Shown: positions 17,851 through 27,212 of the stretch, piece after piece
Layout of the letters: the number at the start of each line of letters is the position of its first letter
Numbering within the stretch: the stretch's first letter is position 1
Assembly: GCA_030645495.1 (NCBI GenBank)
Contig: JAUSLV010000033.1
Location: 62,001-126,000 of the forward strand
Reading direction: 5' to 3'
Length of the DNA: 64,000 bases
From: Actinomycetota bacterium
Lineage (GTDB): Bacteria > Actinomycetota > Acidimicrobiia > Acidimicrobiales > Ilumatobacteraceae
Position numbers and translations under genes: made by a program
The notes under the pieces: model-generated
Database searches by the model: none
What the model was told of the DNA's origin: nothing
Seen by the model: the letters and a program-made list of their open reading frames with translations, nothing else

Positions 17851-19226
17851 ACCGCGTGATCGACAGCCACCGGCGTATGGCCGACTTGGATGGCGACTCC
17901 CAATCCATGCGTGGCCGCCCCAGTGCGAGTGACCGCCCGCCTGGACTGCTGGCCCCATTTCGGGGCATCCCAGGGGAGTGGTCGCGGTCGACGATGGCCC
18001 ACCTGTGCTCGGTGTACCCGTTCCACTCCGACGCCTCCTTTGGCGAGCGGGGCGTGCTGATGGGAGCGAACGTCACCGCCGGGATGGCCGGCTTCTATTT
18101 CGATCCGTTCGAGTTCTACGCCCAAGGCCACTTGACCAATCCGAACATGATCGTGATGGGCTCGGTCGGCTTCGGCAAGTCGGCGACCGTCAAGGCGTTG
18201 GTGCGCCGACTCAAGGCCGTCTACGGGCCCGGCCGCTACCTGGCGATCGTCGACCCGAAAGGCGAGTACACATCGCTCGCCCATGACCTTGGGCTGAGCG
18301 TCGTGCGCCTCCATCCCGGTGGCGTCGATCGCATCAACCCGATGGACCCCGGTGGCGGTGACGTGGACACCAGCGCGATCGCTCGTCAGATCCTTGCTGC
18401 GCAACTCGTCGTCGGTGTGCTCGGCCGTGAGCTGTCACCGATCGAGGACGCGGTACTCGGCTGGGGCGTCGAGCGCCGGTGTCAGAGCCTGGCACCGTTC
18501 ACGCTGCGCGATCTGTGCGCTGAGATCCTCGACCCGCCCGAAGGACTGGTTCGACTCTCCGGGTTCTCGGCCAACGAACTTGCCCGGGCCACAGCCCCCG
18601 TCACGTTCGCGCTCGACAAGTTGTGCAGCCGAACGTTGCGCGGCATGTTCGACGGGCCGACCACTGTGTCGATCGACTGGGACAACGGTCCGGGCATCGT
18701 GCTCGACCTGTCGGCCGTCTACGGCAACAGCGAGGCCCTCCCGCTGGTGATGGTGGCCGCGACGCACTGGCTAACCGGCGCATTGCGGGGCCGGCCAGAG
18801 CGGCGGTCGGTGCAGGTGATCGACGAGGCGTGGGCGGCGGTGCGGCACGGGGCCGGGTACTTCCAGTCGTCGCTCAAGCTGTCGCGCACTTACGGGCTGG
18901 CGACCGTGCTCGTCTGCCACCGCCCCTCCGATCTCACTGCACAAGCCGACGACGGCACCGCTGCAGCCAAGATCGCCGCCGGCCTTCTGTCCGACATCCA
19001 GACCCGCGTACTGCTGAGGCAACCACCCGAGCAGGTGGCGGCCGCGGCGGAGATGTTCGACCTCACCGAACGCGAACGCGACTGGCTCGGCCAACTCGTG
19101 CAAGGCCGCGGCATCTGGCGAGTGGGCGCGAGATCCGCAGTCGTGCACACCGTCCTCACCCCGAACGAACGGCGACTGTTCGACACCGACCAAGCCATGG
19201 CGGTCAGCGGCGATGGTCCACACTGA
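17847..19226 (+). CDS. VirB4/TraC-like conjugation ATPase
   Basis: This is a 459-residue ATPase expected to power assembly or DNA translocation at the channel. Walker A GSVGFGKSA lies at about residue 104 and Walker B VQVIDEAW at about 324. A conserved ATPase end region follows, with VCHRPSDL and LLRQPPEQ (about 352-400). The protein lacks the long N-terminal domain of canonical VirB4. In the SCO6880-type arrangement that part is carried by the preceding gene. ATG 17847 overlaps the previous stop (ATGA) and the 3' end overlaps the primase gene by 14 bases. Confidence 0.85.
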   Translation: MNRVIDSHRRMADLDGDSQSMRGRPSASDRPPGLLAPFRGIPGEWSRSTMAHLCSVYPFHSDASFGERGVLMGANVTAGMAGFYFDPFEFYAQGHLTNPNMIVMGSVGFGKSATVKALVRRLKAVYGPGRYLAIVDPKGEYTSLAHDLGLSVVRLHPGGVDRINPMDPGGGDVDTSAIARQILAAQLVVGVLGRELSPIEDAVLGWGVERRCQSLAPFTLRDLCAEILDPPEGLVRLSGFSANELARATAPVTFALDKLCSRTLRGMFDGPTTVSIDWDNGPGIVLDLSAVYGNSEALPLVMVAATHWLTGALRGRPERRSVQVIDEAWAAVRHGAGYFQSSLKLSRTYGLATVLVCHRPSDLTAQADDGTAAAKIAAGLLSDIQTRVLLRQPPEQVAAAAEMFDLTERERDWLGQLVQGRGIWRVGARSAVVHTVLTPNERRLFDTDQAMAVSGDGPH

Positions 19227-20322
19227 ACAACGCCCGCACTGGCGGATCGACGACGTACTCGACCGCACCGACCTGGCCGCGCTCCTCGACGAGGTCACCC
19301 CAGCCGTGGGTGGCAGCGCCGGGTTCGGTCGCAAGTGGCATTGCCCGATCGCTGACCATGAGGACCACCACGCCTCGGTGACGATGTTCCGTAATCGCCA
19401 CGGACATGAACGGTGGCGCTGCTGGTCCGGCGATCATCGAGGCGACGCGATCGACCTCGTCGTCGCCGTCCGACATTGCTACCGCATCGATGCGATCGAC
19501 TGGCTCGCCACTCGTGCCGGCATGGTCCCGGGCCGACCCCTTCCGGCGATACCGGTTCGGCGCACCCAGTCGTTAACTGTTGCCGTTGAGCCGAGCCCGG
19601 TGATCGAGCACTACGTGCGGCTCTGCGAAAGCGTCCTCAGCGGACCCCAAGGACGCGGGGCGCGCGAATGGCTCCGCGCCCGCGGCCTCACCGACGACAC
19701 CATCCAAGCGAACCGGATCGGCGCGGACCCCGGTCGCATCCTGCTGCGCCGCGAACGCGGGCTCCCCTACGGATCCGACGCTGCCGCGGTACTACCCGCG
19801 CTCGACCCATCCGGTCGGGTCGTCTACGTGCAGGCCCGGTACCTCGACCCTGACGTGACGGGCCGCAAGTACGACAACCCGTCTGCTGCGCTCGCCCCGC
19901 ACCCACGACTCGCCTACCCCGCGCCGAACGGCGAGCGTGGCGAAGTTCTTCTGGTGTGCGAAGGCCTGCCCGACGCGCTCATCGCCAGCCAGATGGGCTT
20001 TCGAGCCGTGGCACTGCTCGGCGCGCAGACACCGGACCAGTCAGTTGCCTCGCGTCTCGCCAACTTCGCTTCGGAACATGGCCTCGCCATTGCGATCGCC
20101 GCGGACTCCGATCCTGCAGGCCACCGACTGACGGCGACCCTCACCGAATTGCTCAGGCAGCGGAATGTCGACGCGGTCTCGGTGACACCACCTGAGGGGC
20201 TTGACCTGAACGCATGGGCACTCGTCGACCCGAGTTGGCACGACTGGATCGACCGAGCTATCCACCCGACCCCGACGGTCGAAATCGCCGACGAACTCGA
20301 AATCGACTGCATCGACCTCTGA
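19213..20322 (+). CDS. CHC2/TOPRIM primase-like protein
   Basis: This is a 369-residue DnaG-type primase. The N-terminal zinc-binding region has WHCPIADHEDHH (about 42-53) and RCWSGDHRGD (about 68-77), a CHC2-like arrangement in which histidine replaces one usual cysteine. The TOPRIM domain shows the acidic motif VCEGLPDA (about 246-253) and the metal site AADSDPAGH (about 294-302). It lacks the helicase-interaction domain of chromosomal DnaG. It follows the VirB4-like gene with a 14-base overlap and precedes SSB, so it probably primes complementary-strand synthesis during transfer or element replication. Confidence 0.85.
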   Translation: MVHTEQRPHWRIDDVLDRTDLAALLDEVTPAVGGSAGFGRKWHCPIADHEDHHASVTMFRNRHGHERWRCWSGDHRGDAIDLVVAVRHCYRIDAIDWLATRAGMVPGRPLPAIPVRRTQSLTVAVEPSPVIEHYVRLCESVLSGPQGRGAREWLRARGLTDDTIQANRIGADPGRILLRRERGLPYGSDAAAVLPALDPSGRVVYVQARYLDPDVTGRKYDNPSAALAPHPRLAYPAPNGERGEVLLVCEGLPDALIASQMGFRAVALLGAQTPDQSVASRLANFASEHGLAIAIAADSDPAGHRLTATLTELLRQRNVDAVSVTPPEGLDLNAWALVDPSWHDWIDRAIHPTPTVEIADELEIDCIDL

Positions 20323-20336
20323 AAGGAAATCTCAAC

Positions 20337-20438
20337 GTGTCTGCGCACTGGACCGATATGGTCCCCGTCAACGGCTCGAGGTGCTGCCGAACGGCGCCTC
20401 CAATCATGCTCACGATCACGCGGAGGTCGCTGCCATGA
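20337..20438 (+). CDS. Possible 33-residue leader peptide before SSB
   Basis: GTG 20337 is preceded by GAAAGGAAAT (20321-20330). The 33-codon frame ends in a TGA that overlaps the SSB start (ATGA). The peptide is polar with two adjacent cysteines and resembles nothing I know. The ribosome-binding site plus four-base overlap suggests translational coupling, so it may matter more as a leader than as a product. Confidence 0.3.
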   Translation: MSAHWTDMVPVNGSRCCRTAPPIMLTITRRSLP

Positions 20439-20767
20439 ACGTTCTGACTGTTACCGGTCAACTCGCGACGGACCCGATCCGGCGCGACACCAGCAAGGGC
20501 GTCGTCTGCGAGTTTCGGCTCGCGGTCGACTCACGACCGAGGCTCTGGATCGTCGTCCAGACCTGGGGCCAACTCGCCGGCCGCTGTGCCCAGCACCTGA
20601 CCTGCGGCCGCCACGTGGCGGTCAGCGGGCCGCTGCTCTGCGAGGAGTACGTCACCCGCGCCGGCAACAAAGCCACCCGCTGGTTCACCCGCGCCACCAC
20701 AGTCACCTTCCTCGACCAACCCACCCGCGACGGCGACGCCTCACCCGAGACCGAGGTCGACCGATGA
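20435..20767 (+). CDS. ssb: Single-stranded DNA-binding protein (SSB)
   Basis: This is a 110-residue OB-fold protein starting MNVLTVTGQLATDP. The SSB core is visible: VTGQLATDPIRR, a shortened loop with FRLAVDSR, VVQTWGQLAGRCAQHLTCG and GRHVAVSGPLLCEEY. It lacks the long acidic tail of chromosomal SSB, as is common in plasmid and ICE homologues. GGAGG at about 20422-20426 precedes ATG 20435. It overlaps the next gene by four bases. Together with the upstream primase it probably protects and converts the transferred strand. Confidence 0.9.
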   Translation: MNVLTVTGQLATDPIRRDTSKGVVCEFRLAVDSRPRLWIVVQTWGQLAGRCAQHLTCGRHVAVSGPLLCEEYVTRAGNKATRWFTRATTVTFLDQPTRDGDASPETEVDR

Positions 20768-21237
20768 ACCCCGTCGTCAGCGAATGGGTGTTCCGCCACG
20801 CCGGCGGCTGCCTCATCGACACCCCCGACCTCCCAATACCGGCGCACAGCGTCGCTTGGCGCTGGACCGCCACCCTGTGGCCCGAACCCCTTGCCCTCGA
20901 CGGTTTCGCAGCACTCGAATGGGAGCACGGTCAACGCGGCTGGCAGATCCCGGCCACGCTGGCAGCCGGCGACATCATTGAGTTCGGCATCACCACGCAC
21001 GACCCGCATGGCGCGCCGATCGCCGCGGCCACCTACCGCTGGTACGGGTGGCTCCACCACGCAACCGACCTCGCGCTCATCGTCCACGGCCCTTACGCGC
21101 ACCCGACCGACGCCGTGGTCGCGGCCCGACCCGTCATCGACGAGATCCGCCTCGACCAACTCGACCCCCCGGGCGGGGCACTGCTCTCGCACGAGTCGAA
21201 TACCGGTCGGTTGAACGTCCGTGACCGGCCAACGTGA
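20764..21237 (+). CDS. Transfer-operon protein of unknown function
   Basis: This is a 157-residue soluble protein, rich in Trp, His and Pro. It has repeated aromatic turns such as YRWYGWLHH and VAWRWTATLWP but no family motif that I recognise. The start overlaps the SSB stop (ATGA) and the end overlaps the coupling-protein start by 17 bases, so it is part of the coupled transfer operon. A role tied to single-stranded DNA or the coupling protein is possible from position only. Confidence 0.65.
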   Translation: MNPVVSEWVFRHAGGCLIDTPDLPIPAHSVAWRWTATLWPEPLALDGFAALEWEHGQRGWQIPATLAAGDIIEFGITTHDPHGAPIAAATYRWYGWLHHATDLALIVHGPYAHPTDAVVAARPVIDEIRLDQLDPPGGALLSHESNTGRLNVRDRPT

Positions 21238-23488
21238 ACCGGGAGCCGGTGCCGAAGTCGCGCTGATCGCCGTCGGCGTTGCCGTCATCGGTGCGGGGTT
21301 CTCCGTGTGGCTCGGCGCGCGAGTCGCCGTCCTGTTCACCGGTGGCAGCGTCGACCGTGGCCTCGACACATGGCTCCGCGCCGGCGCTCGCCTGCTGGCC
21401 GGCCATCAACCAGACGACGCGTGGGGCACGTCAGCACGTGGCCTGCCGGCCGGGTGGCTGTACTGGACCTGCACCGTCATAGCGGTCCTCGTCACCGCTG
21501 CAGCGTGCTTCGCGGTCGTCTGGTGCTGGCGCAAGCTCGACGGCACGAGTCGAAACCGTCGCCGATTCGGCCAAGAGACCGAGGCCCGACAAGCGACGCG
21601 AGCCGACATCGGCCCACTCGTCGTCGATGACATCGTGCCTCCGACCGGTCGAATGCTGCTCGGCCGTCTCGCCGGCCACCGCCAACTCCTCGCCACCGAA
21701 GACCGCACGCGACACCCGCTCACCGGTCGCGCCTCACGCCGCCAAGGCAACCGTGGTTCCGTCGCACTGATCGGCCCAACCGGCTCGGGCAAGACCGCCC
21801 TCGCGACGTCCGCGATCGCGACATGGGACGGGCCAGTCGTCGCAGTCTCAGTGAAGCGAGACCTGTACGACTCGACCGCCGCCGTGAGAGCACGCAAAGG
21901 CGACATCGCCGTGTTCGACCCCGGCGCCGCGACCAATCTCCCCAGCGCAAGGTGGACCCCGCTCAACGTGACCATCACATCCTCGGGCGCGCTGCGCGCC
22001 GGACGAGCGCTCGCACAAGCCATCCCGCGCAGCGGCGTCAGCAACGCCGACTACTGGGCCAAGCACGGCGAGAACCTCCTCGGCGCCTTCATGTGCATCG
22101 CCGGTCTGTCACGGCTGGTAGCCGAGGCCGACGACAAACCACCACGCCCCGTCTCGATGGAACAACTCGCCGCATGGGTCACCGTTCTCGCCGTTGCCTC
22201 GGAGCCGACGATCAACCGACTACTGCGACGCGGCCTCGACCAACACCAACCACTCGAAGTCAAGCTGCTCGCCCGCCACGCGGCCACGACGTTCGCCGGC
22301 GTCGCCAAGGAAGACCACAAGATCCGCTCCAGCATCTACTCCACCGCCGCGCTCGCTTTGGCTCCGTGGTTGGAGCCGTCGGTCGCCCACTCAGCGACCG
22401 ACTCGCCGCGACCCTTCTACTGGTCGGACGAGACCTACCCGCAGCAGCCCCGCTACGTCGACCTCGAATGGCTCATGGCTGGAGACGTGGGTCAAGCGAA
22501 CACCCTCTACCTCACCGCCTCACAGCCGGAGTTCGAACGCCTCTCGCCAGTGCTCGGCGGGTTGCTTGCCGACCTCAAAGACACCATCCACTCGTGGGAC
22601 ATCTCTGGCCGCCGGCTCGACAAGCCGCTCCTGCTCGTCGTCGACGAAGCCGGACAACTCGAACTCGGCTGGCTTCCCGCCGAGGTGTCGACTATCGCTG
22701 GCCTCGGAGCGTTCTTCGTCACCTGCTGGCAGAACCTCTCACAGGTTCAACACCGCTACAACACGCTCGCCGACGCTGTGCTCTCCGGTCATCGCACGAA
22801 GTGCTTCTTCGCCGGCGTCGACGACCTGTCCACCGTCCGCTACCTCTCCGGCCTTCTCGGGCACGAGTACGTCACACGGTGGAGTTCCTCGCGCGATATC
22901 CCGTCGCTCTTCGGCGGTGAGCGTCACGGGCGACGAAGTGTCTCGCAGAGCGCGCAACGCGAGGAGTTCGCACCCGCGAACGCACTTCGCCAGATGTACC
23001 CCGGCGAAGCAGTGCTCCTACACGGCACCCTTCCACCGATCCACCTCGACGCCGTGCGCTGGTGGAACGAGAAGAAGCTCGCCGGCCTTGTGCCGCTTGG
23101 CGACAGTGGGAATCCTCAGCCGCCGGACGGACTTGGCACCTGCCCGCTGAGCGAGTTGCTGCCAGGCGAGCCCATCAGCACCGTTGACCCGGTGACGTTG
23201 GCCGCGGCACTGGCTCAGCTTCCCGAGCCCGACGGTGCCGGTCGGACGAGAAGTCGAACGGGGTCATCGACGGACGAAGTCGCGGATGCTGCCGCTTCAC
23301 CCACTTCAGCCGATCTGTCGCGTGAAGGACCGATTCGTGGAACTGGAGTTCAACGTGTTCGGTGCGAGATCTGTGGTGGTCTGGTGAGGCCTCAGGATAG
23401 TCGGACTGATAGGCAGGGCCGTCGTTCCGTGACGCGGTGCTGGCCCACTTGCATCGTGCGGCAGGGCGAAGGGAGCGCTCTGCAATGA
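21221..23488 (+). CDS. VirD4/TraG-type coupling protein
   Basis: This is a 755-residue coupling ATPase that would dock the relaxosome to the channel. Two N-terminal membrane segments (about 10-33 and 83-105) precede the motor domain. Walker A GPTGSGKT lies at about 185-192 and Walker B LLVVDEAG at about 470. Between them is an all-alpha region with KIRSSIYSTAALALAPWL, and a TraG-type block with ASQPEFERLSPVLGGL follows. The C terminus carries a four-cysteine element (CEICGG and CWPTC). The start is GTG 21221, overlapping the previous gene. It ends the transfer operon. Confidence 0.9.
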   Translation: MTGQREPGAGAEVALIAVGVAVIGAGFSVWLGARVAVLFTGGSVDRGLDTWLRAGARLLAGHQPDDAWGTSARGLPAGWLYWTCTVIAVLVTAAACFAVVWCWRKLDGTSRNRRRFGQETEARQATRADIGPLVVDDIVPPTGRMLLGRLAGHRQLLATEDRTRHPLTGRASRRQGNRGSVALIGPTGSGKTALATSAIATWDGPVVAVSVKRDLYDSTAAVRARKGDIAVFDPGAATNLPSARWTPLNVTITSSGALRAGRALAQAIPRSGVSNADYWAKHGENLLGAFMCIAGLSRLVAEADDKPPRPVSMEQLAAWVTVLAVASEPTINRLLRRGLDQHQPLEVKLLARHAATTFAGVAKEDHKIRSSIYSTAALALAPWLEPSVAHSATDSPRPFYWSDETYPQQPRYVDLEWLMAGDVGQANTLYLTASQPEFERLSPVLGGLLADLKDTIHSWDISGRRLDKPLLLVVDEAGQLELGWLPAEVSTIAGLGAFFVTCWQNLSQVQHRYNTLADAVLSGHRTKCFFAGVDDLSTVRYLSGLLGHEYVTRWSSSRDIPSLFGGERHGRRSVSQSAQREEFAPANALRQMYPGEAVLLHGTLPPIHLDAVRWWNEKKLAGLVPLGDSGNPQPPDGLGTCPLSELLPGEPISTVDPVTLAAALAQLPEPDGAGRTRSRTGSSTDEVADAAASPTSADLSREGPIRGTGVQRVRCEICGGLVRPQDSRTDRQGRRSVTRCWPTCIVRQGEGSALQ

Positions 23489-23562
23489 TCAGCCACGTCC
23501 GGATGCCGACGACTCACCGACCCGGCGCTCCGAACGGAAGGTGTGTGCAGTGCGATCGAGCA

Positions 23563-23583
23563 GTGTCCTCGGTTTAGGGACAC
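23563..23583 (+). terminator. Weak hairpin after the transfer operon
   Basis: GTGTCC (23563-23568) and GGACAC (23578-23583) can form a six-base-pair stem with a nine-base loop, 75 bases after the coupling-protein stop. There is no T-run. Terminator function is only suggested by position. Confidence 0.25.
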
Positions 23584-23695
23584 CCAACGCATCCGCCTCG
23601 TCTCCTCCATCTTCGGAAGGGATCGCCTCCCTAATGGCTGCAAGACGTTGCCCGGGACGATCGACACTCGACGGACCTGACGACGCCTAGAATCT

Positions 23696-24862
23696 GTGCG
23701 AGTGACTAGCGATCTTGAGCGCCGAATGCGTGCAGCACGGATGGTGATCACGAGATTCCTTCGATCTCGCCAGCTCATCATGCCGCAAGAGGGGCTCCAT
23801 CGATGGTCTGAATACACCGATACGGCCGACGTATTCGGTGCTGCATTCGTGCTGGAAATGGCGGAGGATGCGGAGGCTTGGGGCCTGGAGTTGTTCCTTG
23901 ATCCCGAACTGGCAGATATGGCGTGGGAGATTACTTGGCACGAGGATGAGCTCGAGGCGTATTACGAGGATCCCGAATCGGTGAGCGGCGAGGACTTTGT
24001 TTCCAGTGCTCGTCTTACGGCCGAACGGTTCCAGCGCATCGTGGCTAAGTATGGGTTAAGGCCTGATTGGTCGTTGACGCGACAGGGAGGGTTAATCTAC
24101 TTCGTACCCGTGGATCCTGTGGAAGCGGCCTACTATAGAGTAGTTAACTCGTTCACGTGGCATAATCGACTGGTCGAAAATGATATTGGCATGGTGTATG
24201 ACGAAATTTGTGCCTACTTTGCTCATGACGACTCTAAGTTAGATCGCATTCATTGGCGAGCCTTTGAGCGATTGATAGAAGCAGTAATGAGAAACAGTGG
24301 ATTTGAGACAGAGCTGGGACCCGGTACGGGCGATGAGGGCATCGATCTCCGAGCGGTATGGCATTCGTCCAGCGGTCCCCTTACTACGCTGATCCAGGTA
24401 AAGCGATACAAGGCGAAGCATAAGGTAACCCTTGAGTCTGTGGCAGCCTTAGAAGGAGTACGATCCGTAGCACGAGCGGATAATGCGCTCTTCATCACTT
24501 CTTCAACATTCCTGCCAGTGGCCCGCAGGTTCGCGGCTAAGACGAAGGGGCGACTTCGCCTCATTGACGGAGCCGAACTGCGCGATTGGATGAGGCGTGA
24601 CGCCTTGCGGTATCGGGCTGAGCAAGAGCCGCCATCGATACCAGAGTCGTTCACTCATTTTGAGACCTTCTCAGGGTATTCGGCGGGCCATGATGATTGG
24701 TTCTTGTTCTCGGCAACGGGTGAGAGTGGTGAAGTAGTGCGTGGCACGCTATGTTCACGGACTGGAGAGTGCCAGACCATAACTTGTATTAGGAGTGGTG
24801 AAAACGGAGCGATGTTGGAGGGACCGAACGGATTGAGATTCGTGCCAATCACAGACGGCTGA
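23696..24862 (+). CDS. Mrr-type restriction endonuclease-like protein
   Basis: This is a 388-residue protein. Residues 185-290 form a PD-(D/E)XK domain of the Mrr type: FERLIEAVMRNSGFE, then GDEGIDL (catalytic Asp about 217), then LIQVKRYK (Gln234, Lys236) and a following ALEGVRSVARADNALFITSS segment. The N-terminal 180 residues are acidic and unassigned. The C-terminal 90 residues are also unassigned. Mrr enzymes cut methylated foreign DNA. A TAGAAT box ends two bases before GTG 23696, so the message may be leaderless from GTG 23696 or 23702. The coding sequence is clearly more AT-rich than the transfer genes, a sign of recent acquisition. It converges on the helicase gene. Confidence 0.85.
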   Translation: MRVTSDLERRMRAARMVITRFLRSRQLIMPQEGLHRWSEYTDTADVFGAAFVLEMAEDAEAWGLELFLDPELADMAWEITWHEDELEAYYEDPESVSGEDFVSSARLTAERFQRIVAKYGLRPDWSLTRQGGLIYFVPVDPVEAAYYRVVNSFTWHNRLVENDIGMVYDEICAYFAHDDSKLDRIHWRAFERLIEAVMRNSGFETELGPGTGDEGIDLRAVWHSSSGPLTTLIQVKRYKAKHKVTLESVAALEGVRSVARADNALFITSSTFLPVARRFAAKTKGRLRLIDGAELRDWMRRDALRYRAEQEPPSIPESFTHFETFSGYSAGHDDWFLFSATGESGEVVRGTLCSRTGECQTITCIRSGENGAMLEGPNGLRFVPITDG

Positions 24863-24882
24863 TAGGCAATTGCGCAACTCGC

Positions 24883-24897
24883 GGTGCTCCAAGCACC
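24883..24897 (+). terminator. Short perfect hairpin between convergent genes
   Basis: GGTGCT-CCA-AGCACC forms a six-base-pair stem with a three-base loop, 20 bases after the Mrr-like stop. It lies in the 214-base gap between convergent genes. There is no T-run. I see no gene in the rest of the gap. Confidence 0.35.
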
Positions 24898-25076
24898 ATG
24901 GCACGGCGTTCCGACTGACGGCAAGACCGTCTCCAAGCGAGCACCATGGACCGTCACGTTTGTGGCCTGGAAGGTGGCATCGCGACCAACTCACTCACTT
25001 GACACGCTCGCACCGACCGCGCTGATTATTGGAACTGGCCTTACCGATGGGTTCTCCTTAGGTGCCCTACCGTGGG

Positions 25077-27098
25077 CTAGAGGAGCATGCAGGTGGCAGC
25101 AACGGACTGAGCGAGGTAAGTGCCCACTGGCGTCGGTTGCGGTCTGTACTGCATCTGCAGGCCGGTGTGCAGCAAGTACCGACTCGGTGGATTGGTTACG
25201 AATGCCCCGTTCTGATTGCGGGAGTGCGTACAAGTGAGGAACACGGCAGCGCGAGCGCGTGTGATGCTGACGTACAGGAGTCGGGCGCCCTCGTCGACAA
25301 GGCCCGGCTTGGCAGCTCGACGCTGGTTAGGGAAGACCGTTTCCTCCAGACTGGGAATGAATACGACCTTGGCCGACAGTCCCTTGGCCCCGTGCATCGT
25401 CAGGATCTGTACGCGATTCGGATCAGTGGTTGGTGGGGCAGGCAGTCCGAGGCGACTGTGGATCGCTGAAACGACATTCGACCTGTCCTCGAGGCTATCT
25501 GCGTACAGAAGGTCACTGACCTCGTTGAGCGTTGCCTCTGCTGGGATCGTCTGGATAAACGTGTCCCACTCCTGTCGGGTGCCAGCCCCACCGATGTCCT
25601 CGACGAGTTGTGACAACGCCGGTCCTCGTTGGGAAGCGGTGTCGCTGGTGCTCCAGCCATGCAAGGCCCCGACGACTGTGCGCACCTCGTCGATCTTGTT
25701 CAGTTGCATCGATGTTAGCGCACCGTTGGGGATGTGGCCCTGGTACAGATCAACTGCGCTGATGTTGGCATTCCGGCACCGAACGGTGACGTCGAGGCAG
25801 CGACCTGTGCCCATCTGTGGCATCAGGGAAAGCAGGTTTCGATGGGCGACAAGGTCGCTCGGGTCGATCAGGATTCGCAGAATTGAGAATCCGGTTCGGC
25901 CGGCCGCGGTATCGCGGAATGCGTCAACCTGGACTGGTGACATCGGAATCCCACGTGCTGTGAGGGCGTCCTGGATAGCTGCGCTTGTAGCTCGTCGGTT
26001 GCCCAGCAGGATCATGATGTCGCCGTAGTTGAGCCCTGCATCGTGCAGTTCTAGGCAAGACTCAGCGATCGCTGCGGCCTCTGCCTGGGGAGAGCTGTAC
26101 TTCCACCAGTGCGCGTGACCCGGCACTGGCGGGTTGGCAGTGCCGTACAGTGAACTCAACGTTTTCGGGATGCGGGCTGGAGCGGTGAATCCGGCAAGAA
26201 CGCCAAGGGCAGCGTTCAGCACCGCAGGGGTGCAGCGGAAGCAATCCGACAGCATGTGGTCGGCCGCAGCGGGGAAGCGTTGCTTGAATGTCTGAATGCC
26301 CTGCGGGGATGCATGCCGAAACGAGTAAACGCTCTGGTCGTCGTCTCCCGCGACGAAGGCGGCGACACCCTGCCCGATGAGGTAATCCACGAAGTTCAGG
26401 TCCACCGGGTTGAGATCCTGATACTCATCCACGATCAAGTGGTCAACGCCAAGCAACGCCCGGGGGTCGATTGTGTTCGCGCCTGCGTTCTGCATGCACG
26501 TTCGCATGATCTCGCCAACGAGCAGACAGGCGTAGAACCCTGTCTGCATGTTGTGGTACGTGACGAACTGCTGCTGCTCCTGACCTGACACGGGCGGATT
26601 CGCCGGGATGTAGTTCGCTGGGTTCTGTTGACCCGTGCTCCACCACGCTTCGTGGTACTCGCGCACCTCCCTTGCGCGGCCGGGTGACACGTTCGCAAAT
26701 CGTGCGAACTCGGCGTCAATCCACTGGCCCATCTCCCACTCGTCCAGTACGCGGGGGTCCACCGGATACATGGTCAGGAGATTCGCAAGCCGCAGCACGC
26801 GCAACGCCACCGAGTGCAAGGTTGCTACTGGAACATCCTCAATTCCCGGCAGGCCTGCATCGCCGCAGCTGGTCCTGATGCGCTTCTCCAAGTCCTTAGC
26901 TGCGTTTCGAGTGAACGAAACGGCCAAAATGCGATCGGCCGCGACGTTGTTCCGTAGGAGGTGGACGACTCGTCCCTCGATCGAGAACGACTTGCCCGAA
27001 CCCGGTCCTGCAACGAGTCGAATCCAGCCCGCCGGATCGTGGGCGGCCGCTTCCTGACGCCCCACCGCTTGCTTTACGAGTTGCTGATCGAAGGCCAT
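25077..27098 (-). CDS. UvrD/Rep-family superfamily 1A DNA helicase
   Basis: This is a 673-residue helicase. Walker A AGPGSGKS lies at residues 30-37 and motif Ia at AVSFTRNAAKDLEKRI. Motif II LIVDEYQDLNP is at about 222 and motif III GDDDQSVYSFRHA at about 250. Motif V ILTMHGAKGLSAKVVFIPSLEE lies near 575 and motif VI LLYVSITRARAAVFLT near 625. The order and size are those of UvrD-like 3'-5' translocases. It is transcribed leftward, 114 bases after a DNA methyltransferase gene on the same strand. A restriction-modification or defence pairing is therefore possible, though chromosomal repair helicases look the same. Confidence 0.92.
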   Translation of the reverse strand: MAFDQQLVKQAVGRQEAAAHDPAGWIRLVAGPGSGKSFSIEGRVVHLLRNNVAADRILAVSFTRNAAKDLEKRIRTSCGDAGLPGIEDVPVATLHSVALRVLRLANLLTMYPVDPRVLDEWEMGQWIDAEFARFANVSPGRAREVREYHEAWWSTGQQNPANYIPANPPVSGQEQQQFVTYHNMQTGFYACLLVGEIMRTCMQNAGANTIDPRALLGVDHLIVDEYQDLNPVDLNFVDYLIGQGVAAFVAGDDDQSVYSFRHASPQGIQTFKQRFPAAADHMLSDCFRCTPAVLNAALGVLAGFTAPARIPKTLSSLYGTANPPVPGHAHWWKYSSPQAEAAAIAESCLELHDAGLNYGDIMILLGNRRATSAAIQDALTARGIPMSPVQVDAFRDTAAGRTGFSILRILIDPSDLVAHRNLLSLMPQMGTGRCLDVTVRCRNANISAVDLYQGHIPNGALTSMQLNKIDEVRTVVGALHGWSTSDTASQRGPALSQLVEDIGGAGTRQEWDTFIQTIPAEATLNEVSDLLYADSLEDRSNVVSAIHSRLGLPAPPTTDPNRVQILTMHGAKGLSAKVVFIPSLEETVFPNQRRAAKPGLVDEGARLLYVSITRARAAVFLTCTHSRNQNGAFVTNPPSRYLLHTGLQMQYRPQPTPVGTYLAQSVAATCMLL

Positions 27099-27212
27099 GT
27101 CGCGGTCGACTATATGCCACGGTTCGTGGACCGCATCGATCTCGGCAGACGCGAGAGCGACCAGGTGCGACGGTGTCCGCTACTCAGAGACGTTCACTGG
27201 ATTCGCGACGTT

